DNA of 64,000 nucleotides from HdN1 sp964473645 (GTDB lineage Bacteria; Pseudomonadota; Gammaproteobacteria; Pseudomonadales; Ketobacteraceae): contig CAYYPW010000013.1 of NCBI GenBank assembly GCA_964473645.1, forward strand, positions 62,001 to 126,000, in the 5' to 3' direction. Each line of letters begins with the position of its first letter. The first letter of the stretch is position 1. Under the pieces are notes generated by a model, which saw only the letters and a list, made by a program, of their open reading frames with translations, was not told the origin of the DNA and did no database searches. This document shows positions 34,965 through 44,168 of this stretch, one piece after another. Position numbers and translations under genes: made by a program.

Positions 34965-36602
34965 ATGTGGATGCGCGCTTTCTTTGTTGGGAGCATTGCA
35001 GGGAGTCTCGCGGGGGCCTTCACCTTAACCCCCAATGACGCACAAGCAGCACTGGTCGAAAACCTGACCTTGGGCAACCCCAAAGCGCTTGCGCTGGGAC
35101 ATGCAGTAACGGCCGACCCGCCCGGCATTGATGCTGTGCATTTTAACCCGGCCGGGCTTACTGCCTTGAAAGGCCGGCAACGCCAGCTTAAATTGATCGC
35201 CGGCTCCTTCGACATGGCTATTGATTTTGGCGAACATCACCCTGCCGTTGACCAGTATTTTGCCGACTTGTATGCCGCCGATAGCGTACCCGCGGGTATG
35301 TTCGACGACGTGGTGGTGAATACCCATAGCGAGACATCGGGGGCAGCACTCATGCTGCCGGGTGCGGGGGTGGTTCGCATGCCTGCCATCATTGCGCCAC
35401 TGGGAGGCGTTGCCTATCGGCCACCTGGATCGCGCGTTACCTTTGCCACCAATGTATACAGTCCAACGGCAGCCGGTTACTACCGTGAAGACGATGACCC
35501 AGGGCGATTCCAGGGCAAAGACATCACCTTTACCCGTCTCACCTATTTCTCTCCGTCGGTGGCCCTGCAATTCAACGATGAATTGAGCCTGGGGGCATCG
35601 TTGGGGTTTTCCTACCAGGGGGTCGGCGTAACATTGGATTTACGCGTACCCAACATCGGGCTGGTGATCGCTGAAGCGTTATCGAAAGCAGTGTGTTCGC
35701 AAGAGGTGCCCGCGATCGATTTCTGCGGTGGGCATGTTGGCCCCTACACCGAAGTCTCGAACCTGGAACTGGAAGCAGAGAAAATGCTCTCCACCACCCT
35801 CAATTTTGGTGCACTTTGGACACCAACGCCTTGGCTGTCCTTCGGCATGGTGTTTCAGGGTGAAGCTAACGATACTCTTGAGGGGCATTACCGCATTGAA
35901 TACGCCGACGACTGGGTGGGGTTGTGGCAGCAACTACGCACCGACAATAACGGTGCAGCCCTGATGTCATTCACCGATGGCATCGGTTACCCGCTACCTT
36001 ACGGCGAAAAAATCGAGGAAGGCGATGTCACACTGAAATTACCCACCCCCTGGCATTTTGCGGTGGGTACCAGCATACGACTGACACCACAATTGAAATT
36101 CAATCTCGACTACAAGATGTCAGACTGGGCCGTATGGCAAGATTTGGAAATCGGGTTCGACCAGGATATCGATTTTCTGCAACTGGCTCGCATCGTCCAA
36201 CCCAAAGAGGCCGAAATGCAGGTATTGCGCATGCCCATGCGTTTCAAAAATGTCTGGAACTGGGGTGTGGGCATAGAATATCAGTACACTGACGCACTGG
36301 CCTTACGACTGGGTTATGAGCCTCGGCCTTCCTCGATACCTGAGGACAAACATACCGTTTTGCTGCCGGTGGGCGATGGCAAATTGTATGCGGGCGGTTT
36401 TCATTATCAGATCGGCACAGATCAGTCGCTGGATATGACACTGGGGTATTTTCATGCCAAACGATTTTCACCCGCAGGCACCAGCGATACCTCAAACAGC
36501 CTGAATCAGCTCTATTTTATTTATAATCCGTATATGGGCACCGACTACCAATCGGAAGTCACTGCCATCATATTGGCCATGAGTTATCAGCAGCAGTTTT
36601 GA
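34965..36602 (+). CDS. FadL/OmpP1/TodX-family outer-membrane transporter (copy 1)
   Basis: 545 residues, signal peptide (MWMRAFFVGSIAGSLAGAF..AQAA). Family motifs are NPKALALGHAVTADPPGIDAVHFNPAGLT (the NPA motif near the N-terminus) and repeated amphipathic barrel strands ending in an aromatic (SYQQQF). It imports long-chain fatty acids or hydrophobic compounds across the outer membrane. It is longer than E. coli FadL (446 aa) because of surface-loop insertions. Strong internal similarity to copy 2 at 50319-51944: ALGHAVTADPPGID.IHFNPAGL, LRLGYEPRPSSIPED versus LRLGVEDRPTSLPRG. Controlled probably via the palindrome at 34887. Confidence 0.9.
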   Translation: MWMRAFFVGSIAGSLAGAFTLTPNDAQAALVENLTLGNPKALALGHAVTADPPGIDAVHFNPAGLTALKGRQRQLKLIAGSFDMAIDFGEHHPAVDQYFADLYAADSVPAGMFDDVVVNTHSETSGAALMLPGAGVVRMPAIIAPLGGVAYRPPGSRVTFATNVYSPTAAGYYREDDDPGRFQGKDITFTRLTYFSPSVALQFNDELSLGASLGFSYQGVGVTLDLRVPNIGLVIAEALSKAVCSQEVPAIDFCGGHVGPYTEVSNLELEAEKMLSTTLNFGALWTPTPWLSFGMVFQGEANDTLEGHYRIEYADDWVGLWQQLRTDNNGAALMSFTDGIGYPLPYGEKIEEGDVTLKLPTPWHFAVGTSIRLTPQLKFNLDYKMSDWAVWQDLEIGFDQDIDFLQLARIVQPKEAEMQVLRMPMRFKNVWNWGVGIEYQYTDALALRLGYEPRPSSIPEDKHTVLLPVGDGKLYAGGFHYQIGTDQSLDMTLGYFHAKRFSPAGTSDTSNSLNQLYFIYNPYMGTDYQSEVTAIILAMSYQQQF

Positions 36603-36608
36603 AACAGT

Positions 36609-36783
36609 GACAAAGATTATCTGCTTAGGAAATTTGCGACTAGGGACATTGAAGGAGATGATTTCTGGAAACGCCGTAAATACGTCCCTGTAGGCTCGAC
36701 GCCGGCATCCCTGCCGGCGACGTTCCATAAATCATCTCCTTCAATGTCCCTCCAAGCTTCAGTTGTCACAGATAATCTTTGTC
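36609..36783 (-). repeat. Extended copy 3 of the structured element, with outer arms
   Basis: Perfect 15-bp outer repeat GACAAAGATTATCTG (36609-36623) / CAGATAATCTTTGTC (36769-36783). It encloses 16-17 nt spacers and the 112-bp element at 36641-36752. Core on the minus strand. Inner arms 36641-36665 and 36728-36752 pair over 23 bp without a mismatch. Apical stem CGCCGGCA/TGCCGGCG, loop GGGA. Lies 6 bp after the FadL-1 stop, between convergent genes. Confidence 0.92.
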
Positions 36784-36833
36784 CCCGGATTAATAAGACC
36801 CATACATTTTATAAACCATGCTGTATTAAAAGA

Positions 36834-37979
36834 TTACGCAGTGGTTGCCAGTTTCGGTTCAACCACATTGGTAGCTACCGATGACGGATCATCAAAACGA
36901 TTCGCTCGACGAAAGGTTCCAAAATCATTAAAGCGAACCCCATATTCACGCATCAGCGGATACATTTGACGCGCCGTCCACTGCCGTACATAAAACGGAT
37001 CGCGTACCACAAAATGATGAATGGCATGCGTCGCACCAAAGTTAAAACAGAACACATGCAAGGGGGCCAACCACCAGCGATTCCATACCTGTGTTTGTTG
37101 AATAACATTCCCTGGCTCCACATCGCCATAATAATGCATATTGGAACTGACGAAATGCAAACAGAACACTCGCAACACATTGGGTATCAGCAAAACGACC
37201 GCGAGAAAATTAACGACCTGTTCCACCTGCAGTTGCGTTTCTGAGAGCACCGGTGCATATCCCATCGCTGTAGCGCTCCACTTGAAGACATGCCAGACCA
37301 CCAGACCATGCCACAACGCATAATGCATCATTCCCAGCGGAAAATACGCCAACATATTCTGTCGCACCAACGCCAGCCGCTCACCGCGCGATAGCGGCTC
37401 TTGTGAACGTACATACGCACGCATCATCCGCAGCGTATCCAGCGGGCGCAGATAAATCGCCAACATGTGATCCCCCAACATCAACAAGCGCTTAAGCCCC
37501 CAAGGCACACCGTTAGTAATGCCTCGCTCCTCAATATCGGCGGCGCTGCCCGACACCTTGTGATGATGCAGGTGCAAACTGCGACGCACCCAAGGGCTGA
37601 TCGTGCTGGGTCGAAACAACCATACCCCCGCCATCATCAGATTATGCATAAAGGGATTTTTACGGTAATACATGTAATGAATCAGATCATGTTCCAGCTC
37701 ATGCAAAATCGACATCCAGAATGCAGCAATCACAATCGCCACCCAGCCAGAGAAAGCTCCCATTGCATAAGCAACGGCATTCAACACAATGGCCAAACAA
37801 CTGATACTGAAAATCGCAAATCCAATGCGATCCTGATGTTGAATAATCTGCGGGTGACGCGCCCGGAACTCATCCCCTTTATTAATCAAGGCACGTTGCA
37901 GAGCCTTGGACGGCAAATGCTCTTCTCGGCCAGAGCGTGCAGAGGCGCGCGAATTCGCGCCTGAAGGTTGGGTGGACAT
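36834..37979 (-). CDS. Membrane fatty-acid desaturase
   Basis: 381 residues from ATG 37979. Three His boxes are visible: HELEHDLIH (93-101), HLHHH (136-140) and HAIHH near residue 325, which ligate the diiron centre of membrane desaturases/hydroxylases. Four membrane helices lie in two pairs. It introduces a double bond or hydroxyl group in acyl chains. Divergent from an AraC regulator, with two TTACY-N4-RGTAA palindromes in the 276-bp space. The same palindrome sits before the TetR gene at 39523, so TetR control is likely. Confidence 0.87.
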   Translation of the reverse strand: MSTQPSGANSRASARSGREEHLPSKALQRALINKGDEFRARHPQIIQHQDRIGFAIFSISCLAIVLNAVAYAMGAFSGWVAIVIAAFWMSILHELEHDLIHYMYYRKNPFMHNLMMAGVWLFRPSTISPWVRRSLHLHHHKVSGSAADIEERGITNGVPWGLKRLLMLGDHMLAIYLRPLDTLRMMRAYVRSQEPLSRGERLALVRQNMLAYFPLGMMHYALWHGLVVWHVFKWSATAMGYAPVLSETQLQVEQVVNFLAVVLLIPNVLRVFCLHFVSSNMHYYGDVEPGNVIQQTQVWNRWWLAPLHVFCFNFGATHAIHHFVVRDPFYVRQWTARQMYPLMREYGVRFNDFGTFRRANRFDDPSSVATNVVEPKLATTA

Positions 37980-38207
37980 CTTGGTCGCTCCATTGACAGT
38001 GGAGCCTTCACGATACGCGGCCATCCCAAAAACTGCGCAACCGCCGACGCCAGAAAATGAACATTTCGCGCCAATCCTACTAACCGCATCTCCCCGCTCA
38101 CAACAATCCAGAAACAGCAATCCCGCTGCCCCTATCTCCTCATCCACAAATCCAGATGTAGCAATCCAATTAGGGCAATCCAGTCACAGCAGCCCCTTGA
38201 CAGATTA

Positions 38208-38221
38208 TTACCCAGTAGTAA
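38208..38221. promoter_or_regulatory. TTACY-N4-RGTAA operator (site 1) in desaturase/AraC space
   Basis: TTACC-CAGT-AGTAA. Followed by CATCC, exactly as at site 3 (40287), giving shared ATTAC-N5-AGTAACATCC over 20 bp. Predicted binding site of the TetR protein encoded at 39523. Confidence 0.6.
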
Positions 38222-38235
38222 CATCCAACCCATCA

Positions 38236-38249
38236 TTACCACCGGGTAA
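38236..38249. promoter_or_regulatory. TTACY-N4-RGTAA operator (site 2) at the AraC start
   Basis: TTACC-ACCG-GGTAA, a perfect 5-bp inverted repeat with a 4-nt spacer, 7 bp before the AraC ATG. The position would block translation initiation or the end of the promoter of the AraC gene. Confidence 0.5.
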
Positions 38250-38255
38250 CTTACC

Positions 38256-39266
38256 ATGCACACCCCCACCACCACGCTTGGCTACCTTCGCCCCGTATTG
38301 CGCCTATTGCACGACAAAGGTTTTGATTTCAACACCTTGCAGCCTCTCCAAGCACTTGGCGACATCCACAACACCGACGCCCGCCAACGCGTACCGGTCA
38401 GCACCTCCCGCCAACTCATGGAGCAAGCCGCCACCCTCTGCCCCACCCCGCCCCTCTGGAAATCCCTGATCAAACACACCCAATACAGCGATTTCGGCGG
38501 CCTGGGCCTCACCCTCGAAGCCGGCGGCAACCTACTCACCGCATTACAACGCATCGCCAATTATCATGCCCTCGTCAGCGACGCACTCACCCTCCGCATT
38601 AATGTGCAGCCCCACCACTGCCAATTAATCATCTCGTTACCCCACACCGAAGCCCCTCACCGCCAATCGATTCTGTATTTAATCGGACTCCTGGCTGGCT
38701 ACTGCCGCTCCCGCAGCGACGACCGCTTTCTACCCGAATGTATTGGACTCACCCACCCCAGCGACAAAGAAATTGCAGCCCTCAGCCAACACTGCGGCTG
38801 CCCTGTTCTCGCAGCTAACACAGTGTTTATTCAATTCCCCGCAGAGAATCTCCACACCCCCTTAAAAGACAGCGACCCCGAACTCGCCACCTCCCTGGAA
38901 ACGGTATTGCAAGGCCGCATGACCACACAAGCGCGCACTTATGCCGCCATGCTGCAACAGTGGCTGCGCTTAAACATTGGCGAATCCAGCCCACGGTTAT
39001 GCAGCGCAGCCAGCGCGTTACACATGTCAGAACGAAGCCTGCAGCGTCGACTACGCGAAGAAGGCGTATCATGGAGCTCACTGGTACAAAGCACACGCCA
39101 GCAAGTCATGGACCCGATTTTATCAACGCCAGGAATGCCGATCACAGAAGTCGCGCTTACACTAGGCTACACACACGCCACCTCATTTTCCCGTGCATTT
39201 CGCAAACGCTACGGCATGACTCCGCGCAGCTATAGGAAGAAAATGTTGAATGCAGATTTGTCGTGA
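38256..39266 (+). CDS. AraC-family regulator (arabinose-binding-like N-domain)
   Basis: 336 residues. The N-terminal ligand domain of the OruR/PF12625 type has GGLGLTLEAGGNLLTALQRIANYHAL. The C-terminal AraC DNA-binding domain has CSAASALHMSERSLQRRLREEGVSWSSLV and the second helix ITEVALTLGYTHATSFSRAFRKRYGMTPRSYRK. Divergent from the desaturase, so it probably controls that gene or itself. Related regulators respond to lipids or amino acids. Confidence 0.9.
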   Translation: MHTPTTTLGYLRPVLRLLHDKGFDFNTLQPLQALGDIHNTDARQRVPVSTSRQLMEQAATLCPTPPLWKSLIKHTQYSDFGGLGLTLEAGGNLLTALQRIANYHALVSDALTLRINVQPHHCQLIISLPHTEAPHRQSILYLIGLLAGYCRSRSDDRFLPECIGLTHPSDKEIAALSQHCGCPVLAANTVFIQFPAENLHTPLKDSDPELATSLETVLQGRMTTQARTYAAMLQQWLRLNIGESSPRLCSAASALHMSERSLQRRLREEGVSWSSLVQSTRQQVMDPILSTPGMPITEVALTLGYTHATSFSRAFRKRYGMTPRSYRKKMLNADLS

Positions 39267-39317
39267 TCACAAAAGAAGAGCAGTAATTGCAAAACATTCT
39301 GCAACCACTGAACATGA

Positions 39318-39429
39318 AAGGTCTTTCGTGGGACTTTGTTGCTGGAACGTCGGCGGCAGGGATGCCGCCGTCGAGCCTACAGGGATGTATTCACGGCGTT
39401 TCCAGAAACGAAGTCCCACGAAAGACCTC
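39318..39429 (+). repeat. 112-bp structured element, copy 4 (core on + strand)
   Basis: Left arm 39318-39342, right arm 39405-39429, 62-nt core 39343-39404. Apical stem CGGCGGCA/TGCCGCCG with loop GGGA. Arms pair over most of 25 nt. Outer flanks carry TTCTG (39298-39302) and CAGATA (39447), in the same positions as the outer arms of copies 2 and 3 but poorly matched. Lies between convergent AraC and TetR genes, 51 bp after the AraC stop. Confidence 0.9.
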
Positions 39430-39522
39430 GAAGCCCGACCGAAAAACAGATATTCATTTACCACAACACTAAAAAAATGAATCCGCAATACACTAACGTT
39501 TGAGCCAATTTACCTCGAACCA

Positions 39523-40239
39523 TTAATCCCGCGACTTATTCTTCGAATTCTTTTTCACACCCCCCACAGCATCAACCACCACCGGCAACGTACTCAACTT
39601 CATACTCACCAAATGCAACGTCGCATCAATCATGTCATTAATCGCCCGCGCCGCCTCCTCCCGCGACTTATCCGGATGATGCAACCACCACTGCGCCACC
39701 GCCTCCCCCGCCCCCAACAACGCATGCGCATACGGCTCCACAATCTCCCGCGCCACCCTCCCATCACTCCCCACCGGCCGAAACTTACCCAACGTAAACA
39801 CCGCCGCCTGCATAATCTGCTGCCGATACCCCGCAATCGCGTCCAACGCCTTCACCCCATTTGGCGCCTGCGAAAACACCATCCGCCAACTCGCCCCATA
39901 ACGCTCCACAAACTCCAGAAACACCTGTAACGATAACTTCAAACGCCGCGCCGGATCAGGCTCCTGCCCAATCTCCAAAAAAGCACTTACCAAATGACTC
40001 CCCGCACGATGAATCATCGCCGCATAAAGCCCCTCCTTAGACTCAAAATACGAATACACCATCGGCTTCGTCACCCCACACGCATGCGCGACATCATCCA
40101 TCGACGTCGCTTCAAAACCTTTTTCACCAAACAAACGCGCAGCCGCTTCCAGCATTTGTAATTCACGCTCAGCCCGCGGCACACGACGAGTTTTGCTGGC
40201 GACGTTGGAGGAGCTTGCAACAGGTTTCAATGCGGTCAT
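39523..40239 (-). CDS. TetR-family transcriptional repressor (lipid cluster)
   Basis: 238 residues. N-terminal HTH: MLEAAARLFGEKGFEATSMDDVAHACGVTKPMVYSYFESKEGLYAAMI. The C-terminal ligand domain is helical, with a basic/Asn tail. Divergent from the M24-EphD-diiron operon. A 14-bp palindrome (40287-40300) lies in that space and recurs twice before the desaturase/AraC pair, so this protein is the best candidate regulator of all three transcription units. The ligand is probably an acyl-CoA or fatty acid; that is inference. Confidence 0.9.
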   Translation of the reverse strand: MTALKPVASSSNVASKTRRVPRAERELQMLEAAARLFGEKGFEATSMDDVAHACGVTKPMVYSYFESKEGLYAAMIHRAGSHLVSAFLEIGQEPDPARRLKLSLQVFLEFVERYGASWRMVFSQAPNGVKALDAIAGYRQQIMQAAVFTLGKFRPVGSDGRVAREIVEPYAHALLGAGEAVAQWWLHHPDKSREEAARAINDMIDATLHLVSMKLSTLPVVVDAVGGVKKNSKNKSRD

Positions 40240-40286
40240 GGTGGAATCCCGGAAATCATTCTTGATGGCGATGGATTGACATTATA

Positions 40287-40300
40287 TTACTTTGGAGTAA
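40287..40300. promoter_or_regulatory. TTACY-N4-RGTAA operator (site 3) upstream of TetR and the EphD operon
   Basis: TTACT-TTGG-AGTAA, 5-bp perfect inverted repeat with a 4-nt spacer, 48 bp before the TetR start. The flank AGTAACATCC matches site 1 exactly. A half-site AGTAACATGCT recurs at 40326, so a second weak site is possible. Confidence 0.65.
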
Positions 40301-40475
40301 CATCCGCCAGAACATGCTACCGACGAGTAACATGCTAAAGCCGATTAGCATATTAGCGACGAACAGCATGTTGTGACGGGAGGCGGGCACGTAATCCTCG
40401 ATGTGTTTGCCAGTATATCCAATCTCGCACCGGTGCGTGACAGACCGGCTGCCCACACTCAGAAGGAACGCAGAG

Positions 40476-41402
40476 ATGAAACGGACAGAAGCCATTGAGC
40501 AAAGCCGCACGCATGAATCACTGCAATTACCGGCGACCGACACCCTTGAGCGTTTTCGCCAGGTACAAAAACTGGCGTATGACTGTGCGGCAACCATCGC
40601 CGGTGAAATGCAGCCCGGCATGTCAGAACGTCATGTGGCTGGGCGCATGAAAAGTTGGCTGCAGGATCATGGTGTCAACGACTGGTTTCACCAGCCTTTT
40701 GCGTGGTTTGGCGATCGCACTGCGTTTCGCGGGTTTGGCGGTTTTCATCCAGCGTTCTACCCATCCGGGCGCAAACTCGAAGAAAACATGCCTTTTATTC
40801 TCGATTGCGCGCCAGTATTGGCAGGCTGTGTGGCAGATATCGGATATTCCGGTTGCATCGGTGAAAATGCAGTGCTTGATCGCTTGATGGATGATCTCGG
40901 TGCTCATCGCGATCTGATTCTGACGCAGATAAAAGCGCGTATGCCGATGGCCCAAGTCAGCCAGGCGGTGGATCGCCTGTGTGCACAACAAGGTGTGGAA
41001 CCGCGCCACAAAGCCTACCCCTTTTCTGTATTGGCGCACAAAGTCGATACCATCAATGAGCAACAGTTTGCCCTCAATATCGGGCGTTTTGGTGTACGCA
41101 GTTTACGTGGACTGATGCAGCAATTACGCGCAGGAAGACGTGAGGGCTGGTCACCGCTCTGGAACAGCAGCCGTTATTCCGATCATTCGCCTGCAGTTGG
41201 ATTGTGGGCGGTAGAACCACATCTCGGTTTTCGCAACGTAGGCGCCAAGTTCGAAGAATTACTGGTGATTACGGAGGATGACGCATTCTGGCTTGATAAT
41301 GATTTGCCGCATGTGCATCGCTGGCAGCAACGCCAGCCGTCAGCCGCAGCACCAGCGCCCGTAAATTCCAAGCCACTGCATGTTGAACAGGTATGCTCAT
41401 GA
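40476..41402 (+). CDS. M24-family (aminopeptidase-fold) protein
   Basis: 308 residues; ATG 40476 follows AAGGA. Creatinase/aminopeptidase 'pita-bread' fold features: ACAATIAGEMQPGMSERHV at the N-terminus, ILDCAPVLAGCVADIGYSGCIG where the first metal-binding Asp pair would lie (D.CAP..AGCVADIGYS), then PHLGFRNVGAKFEELLVITEDDAFWLD at the C-terminus with the late Glu. Not all five metal ligands are obvious, so it may be a non-peptidase homologue. Its stop overlaps the next start by 4 bp (ATGA), so it is co-translated with the EphD-like gene. Role in a lipid operon is unknown. Confidence 0.75.
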   Translation: MKRTEAIEQSRTHESLQLPATDTLERFRQVQKLAYDCAATIAGEMQPGMSERHVAGRMKSWLQDHGVNDWFHQPFAWFGDRTAFRGFGGFHPAFYPSGRKLEENMPFILDCAPVLAGCVADIGYSGCIGENAVLDRLMDDLGAHRDLILTQIKARMPMAQVSQAVDRLCAQQGVEPRHKAYPFSVLAHKVDTINEQQFALNIGRFGVRSLRGLMQQLRAGRREGWSPLWNSSRYSDHSPAVGLWAVEPHLGFRNVGAKFEELLVITEDDAFWLDNDLPHVHRWQQRQPSAAAPAPVNSKPLHVEQVCS

Positions 41403-43147
41403 GCGCCGATCAGGGTAATTTCATTGTCGGGGAACAGCTGCAGCAACTCGCCGTGCAATTTGCCGGCAATCCAAATCACGACACTATCATTCTGGTGCAT
41501 GGTTATCCTGATAATCACGCCGTTTGGAACGGTGTCGTGGCGGAGCTTGCCAATGATTTTCATGTCGTAACGTTTGATGCACGCGGCGCTGGCGCCTCGA
41601 CCTGTCCGTCATCGGCAGACGGTTTTCGCATGGAGCAATTCTCGGCAGATTTAAAGGCCATCATAGACACCGTCAGTCCACACCGCCCCGTACACTTGGT
41701 AGGACATGACTGGGGATCTATTCACACCTGGGAATCAGTGACCGATCCCGCGCTCAAAGAACGCATCGCCTCATTCACCTCGATTTCTGGCCCTTGTCTG
41801 GACCACATGGGATTTTGGCTACGTGAAAAATTACGCCAACCGACCTGGGCAGGATCAAAAGCACTTGTGAAACAGGCGCTTCGCTCCTGGTATATATTTC
41901 TATTCCATTTGCCAGCAGTCGGTTGGCTGTGGCGCCTGGGTCTTGGCCGATTATGGCCAGCGCTACTACGCATGAGTGAGAACACGCACGCTCCCGCGTC
42001 GCCCACTCAAGCCCGCGATGGTTTTCAGGGCGTAGCAATGTACCGCGCCAACGTGCTACGTCGAATACTAATGCCACGAGAGCGATATGCGCAGGCTCCC
42101 GTACAGCTATTGATCCCGACCCGAGATCACTTCGTGGGGAGTGACATTTTCAGTGGTTTGAAGCGTTGGGTGCCGAACCTATGGGTAAGACGCATCGATG
42201 CCGGGCATTGGCTTCCTTTAAAATCCCCTCAGGTCGTGGCAGCTGCAGTACGCGAGTTTATTCAACACGTGAACAGCAGCACCAGCGCGACTCAATTCGC
42301 CCGTTATGAATGCCGCAATGCCGTCATGCCTTACAGCGGTCGATTGGTGGTGGTGACAGGTGCCGGCAGTGGCATTGGTCGCGCAACCGCACTGGCCTTC
42401 GCCGAACGTGGCGCCACCGTCGTGGCCGCCGATATTCACTTAGCCTCTGCTGAGCGCACATCCGTGCTTGGCGGCTTGTTGGGCAGCAATGTTCACCCCT
42501 ACCGCGTCGATGTGGGCGACACCGCCGCCATGGAATCCTTCGCTGCGTGGGTCGAGGCGACACTGGGGGTACCAGACATCGTCATCAACAACGCCGGCAT
42601 TGGCATGGCCGGCGGCATTCTCGACACAACGGCCGACGATTGGGCGCGCATACTGGGCGTTAATGTCTGGGGTGTCGTGCATGGCGCCCGCTTGTTTGCA
42701 CGGCAAATGGTGACAGCCGGAAACGGTGGTCATATTGTCAATGTCGCATCTGCCGCTGCATTTTCACCGTCGAGGACGTTTCCTGCCTACGCTACCACCA
42801 AAGCGGCTGCGCTGATGTTGAGTGAGTGCATGCGTGCAGAACTCGTCGATCATCGCATTGGCGTCAGCACCATTTGCCCAGGTTTTGTCGACACCGGTAT
42901 TGCCACAGCAACCCACTATGTCGGCGTGAGCAGCGAAGAACAGCAACGCCGCCGCGCCAAAGCAGCACGTCTTTATCAATGGCGAGGATTTGGTGCAGAG
43001 CGCGTCGCCCGCGCCATTGTCGACGCCATCGAACATAATCGCGCGCTCGCCCTGGTTGGCATCGAAGCCCAAGGTGCGCACTGGCTGGCGCGCCTGTCAC
43101 CCAGCCTGCGCCGCTGGATCGCTCGCATCGATTTTTCACCCAATTGA
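41399..43147 (+). CDS. Alpha/beta-hydrolase and SDR fusion (EphD-like)
   Basis: 582 residues. N-terminal half (about 1-290) is an epoxide-hydrolase-type alpha/beta-hydrolase: HGYPDNHAVWNG, DARGAGAS, nucleophile Asp in LVGHDWGS, late DAGHWLPLKSP with the catalytic His. C-terminal half (about 305-582) is a classical SDR: VVTGAGSGIGRATALAFAERG, NNAGIGMAGG, Ser in VASAAAFSP, YATTK. The same two-domain fusion occurs in mycobacterial EphD. A likely reaction is hydrolysis or opening of an epoxide/ester followed by oxidation or reduction of the hydroxyl. Second gene of the operon; the next ORF is 30 bp downstream. Confidence 0.87.
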   Translation: MSADQGNFIVGEQLQQLAVQFAGNPNHDTIILVHGYPDNHAVWNGVVAELANDFHVVTFDARGAGASTCPSSADGFRMEQFSADLKAIIDTVSPHRPVHLVGHDWGSIHTWESVTDPALKERIASFTSISGPCLDHMGFWLREKLRQPTWAGSKALVKQALRSWYIFLFHLPAVGWLWRLGLGRLWPALLRMSENTHAPASPTQARDGFQGVAMYRANVLRRILMPRERYAQAPVQLLIPTRDHFVGSDIFSGLKRWVPNLWVRRIDAGHWLPLKSPQVVAAAVREFIQHVNSSTSATQFARYECRNAVMPYSGRLVVVTGAGSGIGRATALAFAERGATVVAADIHLASAERTSVLGGLLGSNVHPYRVDVGDTAAMESFAAWVEATLGVPDIVINNAGIGMAGGILDTTADDWARILGVNVWGVVHGARLFARQMVTAGNGGHIVNVASAAAFSPSRTFPAYATTKAAALMLSECMRAELVDHRIGVSTICPGFVDTGIATATHYVGVSSEEQQRRRAKAARLYQWRGFGAERVARAIVDAIEHNRALALVGIEAQGAHWLARLSPSLRRWIARIDFSPN

Positions 43148-43177
43148 TCGTTTGATTGCTTAAGTTCAGGAGTCGAC

Positions 43178-44068
43178 ATGTCAAACAATAACGCCGCCAC
43201 TACACTGCCAGCACGACACGTAAAATTTGACTGGCAGAATACATCCCCCGTATGGGTACCTAATGACCCCTTCACCTCCCACTTCATCAACGTTTTGCAT
43301 TTGTTGCTACCAGAAGGTGAATTGTGGTTCTGCCGCGTCTACAACAAAGCCTTACCGTTAGTAACGACGCCAGAACTTCGCGAACAAGTACGAGGATTTA
43401 TCCGCCAGGAAGCCATTCACTCTCGTTCCCACGCAGCAGTGCTGGATCATTTTTACGAAGCACACCACGTCAACACCGAACCCTATACCCGCAAAGTGCG
43501 CTGGCTCTTCACACAACTGCTGGGCGACCATCCCCTAGGTATTCAGAGTCAGTGGCCGTGGTTGGTACATGCATGGTTGGTATTTCGCCTGGGCGTCATT
43601 GCCGCCATCGAACATTACACCTGCATCATCGGTAAATGGATTCTCGAATCCCGCGGACTCGATCAAGCCGACGCAGATCCGGTCATGATGGACCTATTGC
43701 GCTGGCATGGCGCCGAAGAAGTTGAACACCGCTCCGTAGCCCACGATTTATTTGTATCGGTAGGCGGCGGCTACGTGCAACGCTTACTGCTTATGTTGCT
43801 AGTCGGCCCCATACTATTAGCGTTATGGCTATGGGGAACCCGTTACTTTCTGCACCAGTGCAGCGAACCCGGCCAACGCTTTCGCCTGCTGCGGGAGTGG
43901 CGTCGCGCCGCCGAGCAAGATCGCTTACCTAGTCTCAGCATGCTCTTACAAGCAGCGTCGAGATATTTGCGCCGAGACTTTCACCCGGAGCACGAGGCAG
44001 AAACAGCACTAGCAGATGACTATCTTGCAGTTTCCCCTGCCGCACGGGCAGCGCTTAGCCGAACCTGA
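43178..44068 (+). CDS. PF10118-type diiron metal-dependent hydrolase
   Basis: 296 residues. Ferritin-like diiron pattern: RQEAIHSRSHA, GVIAAIEHYTCI and LLRWHGAEEVEHRSVAHD, i.e. Glu/His ligands in four helices plus a late membrane-like helix (LLLMLLVGPILLALWLWGT). This matches the family annotated as predicted metal-dependent hydrolase (PF10118). Third gene of the operon with M24 and EphD-like; 30-bp spacing with CAGGAG before ATG 43178. Its substrate is not known. Confidence 0.85.
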   Translation: MSNNNAATTLPARHVKFDWQNTSPVWVPNDPFTSHFINVLHLLLPEGELWFCRVYNKALPLVTTPELREQVRGFIRQEAIHSRSHAAVLDHFYEAHHVNTEPYTRKVRWLFTQLLGDHPLGIQSQWPWLVHAWLVFRLGVIAAIEHYTCIIGKWILESRGLDQADADPVMMDLLRWHGAEEVEHRSVAHDLFVSVGGGYVQRLLLMLLVGPILLALWLWGTRYFLHQCSEPGQRFRLLREWRRAAEQDRLPSLSMLLQAASRYLRRDFHPEHEAETALADDYLAVSPAARAALSRT

Positions 44069-44168
44069 GACATCCTATTTTTCGCGTTCAATCATTACAC
44101 CGAGCAACGAATTAATTTGTACCACCCAAATAATCAAAAAACCGAGCCAAAACAAAAAGAGGCACACC

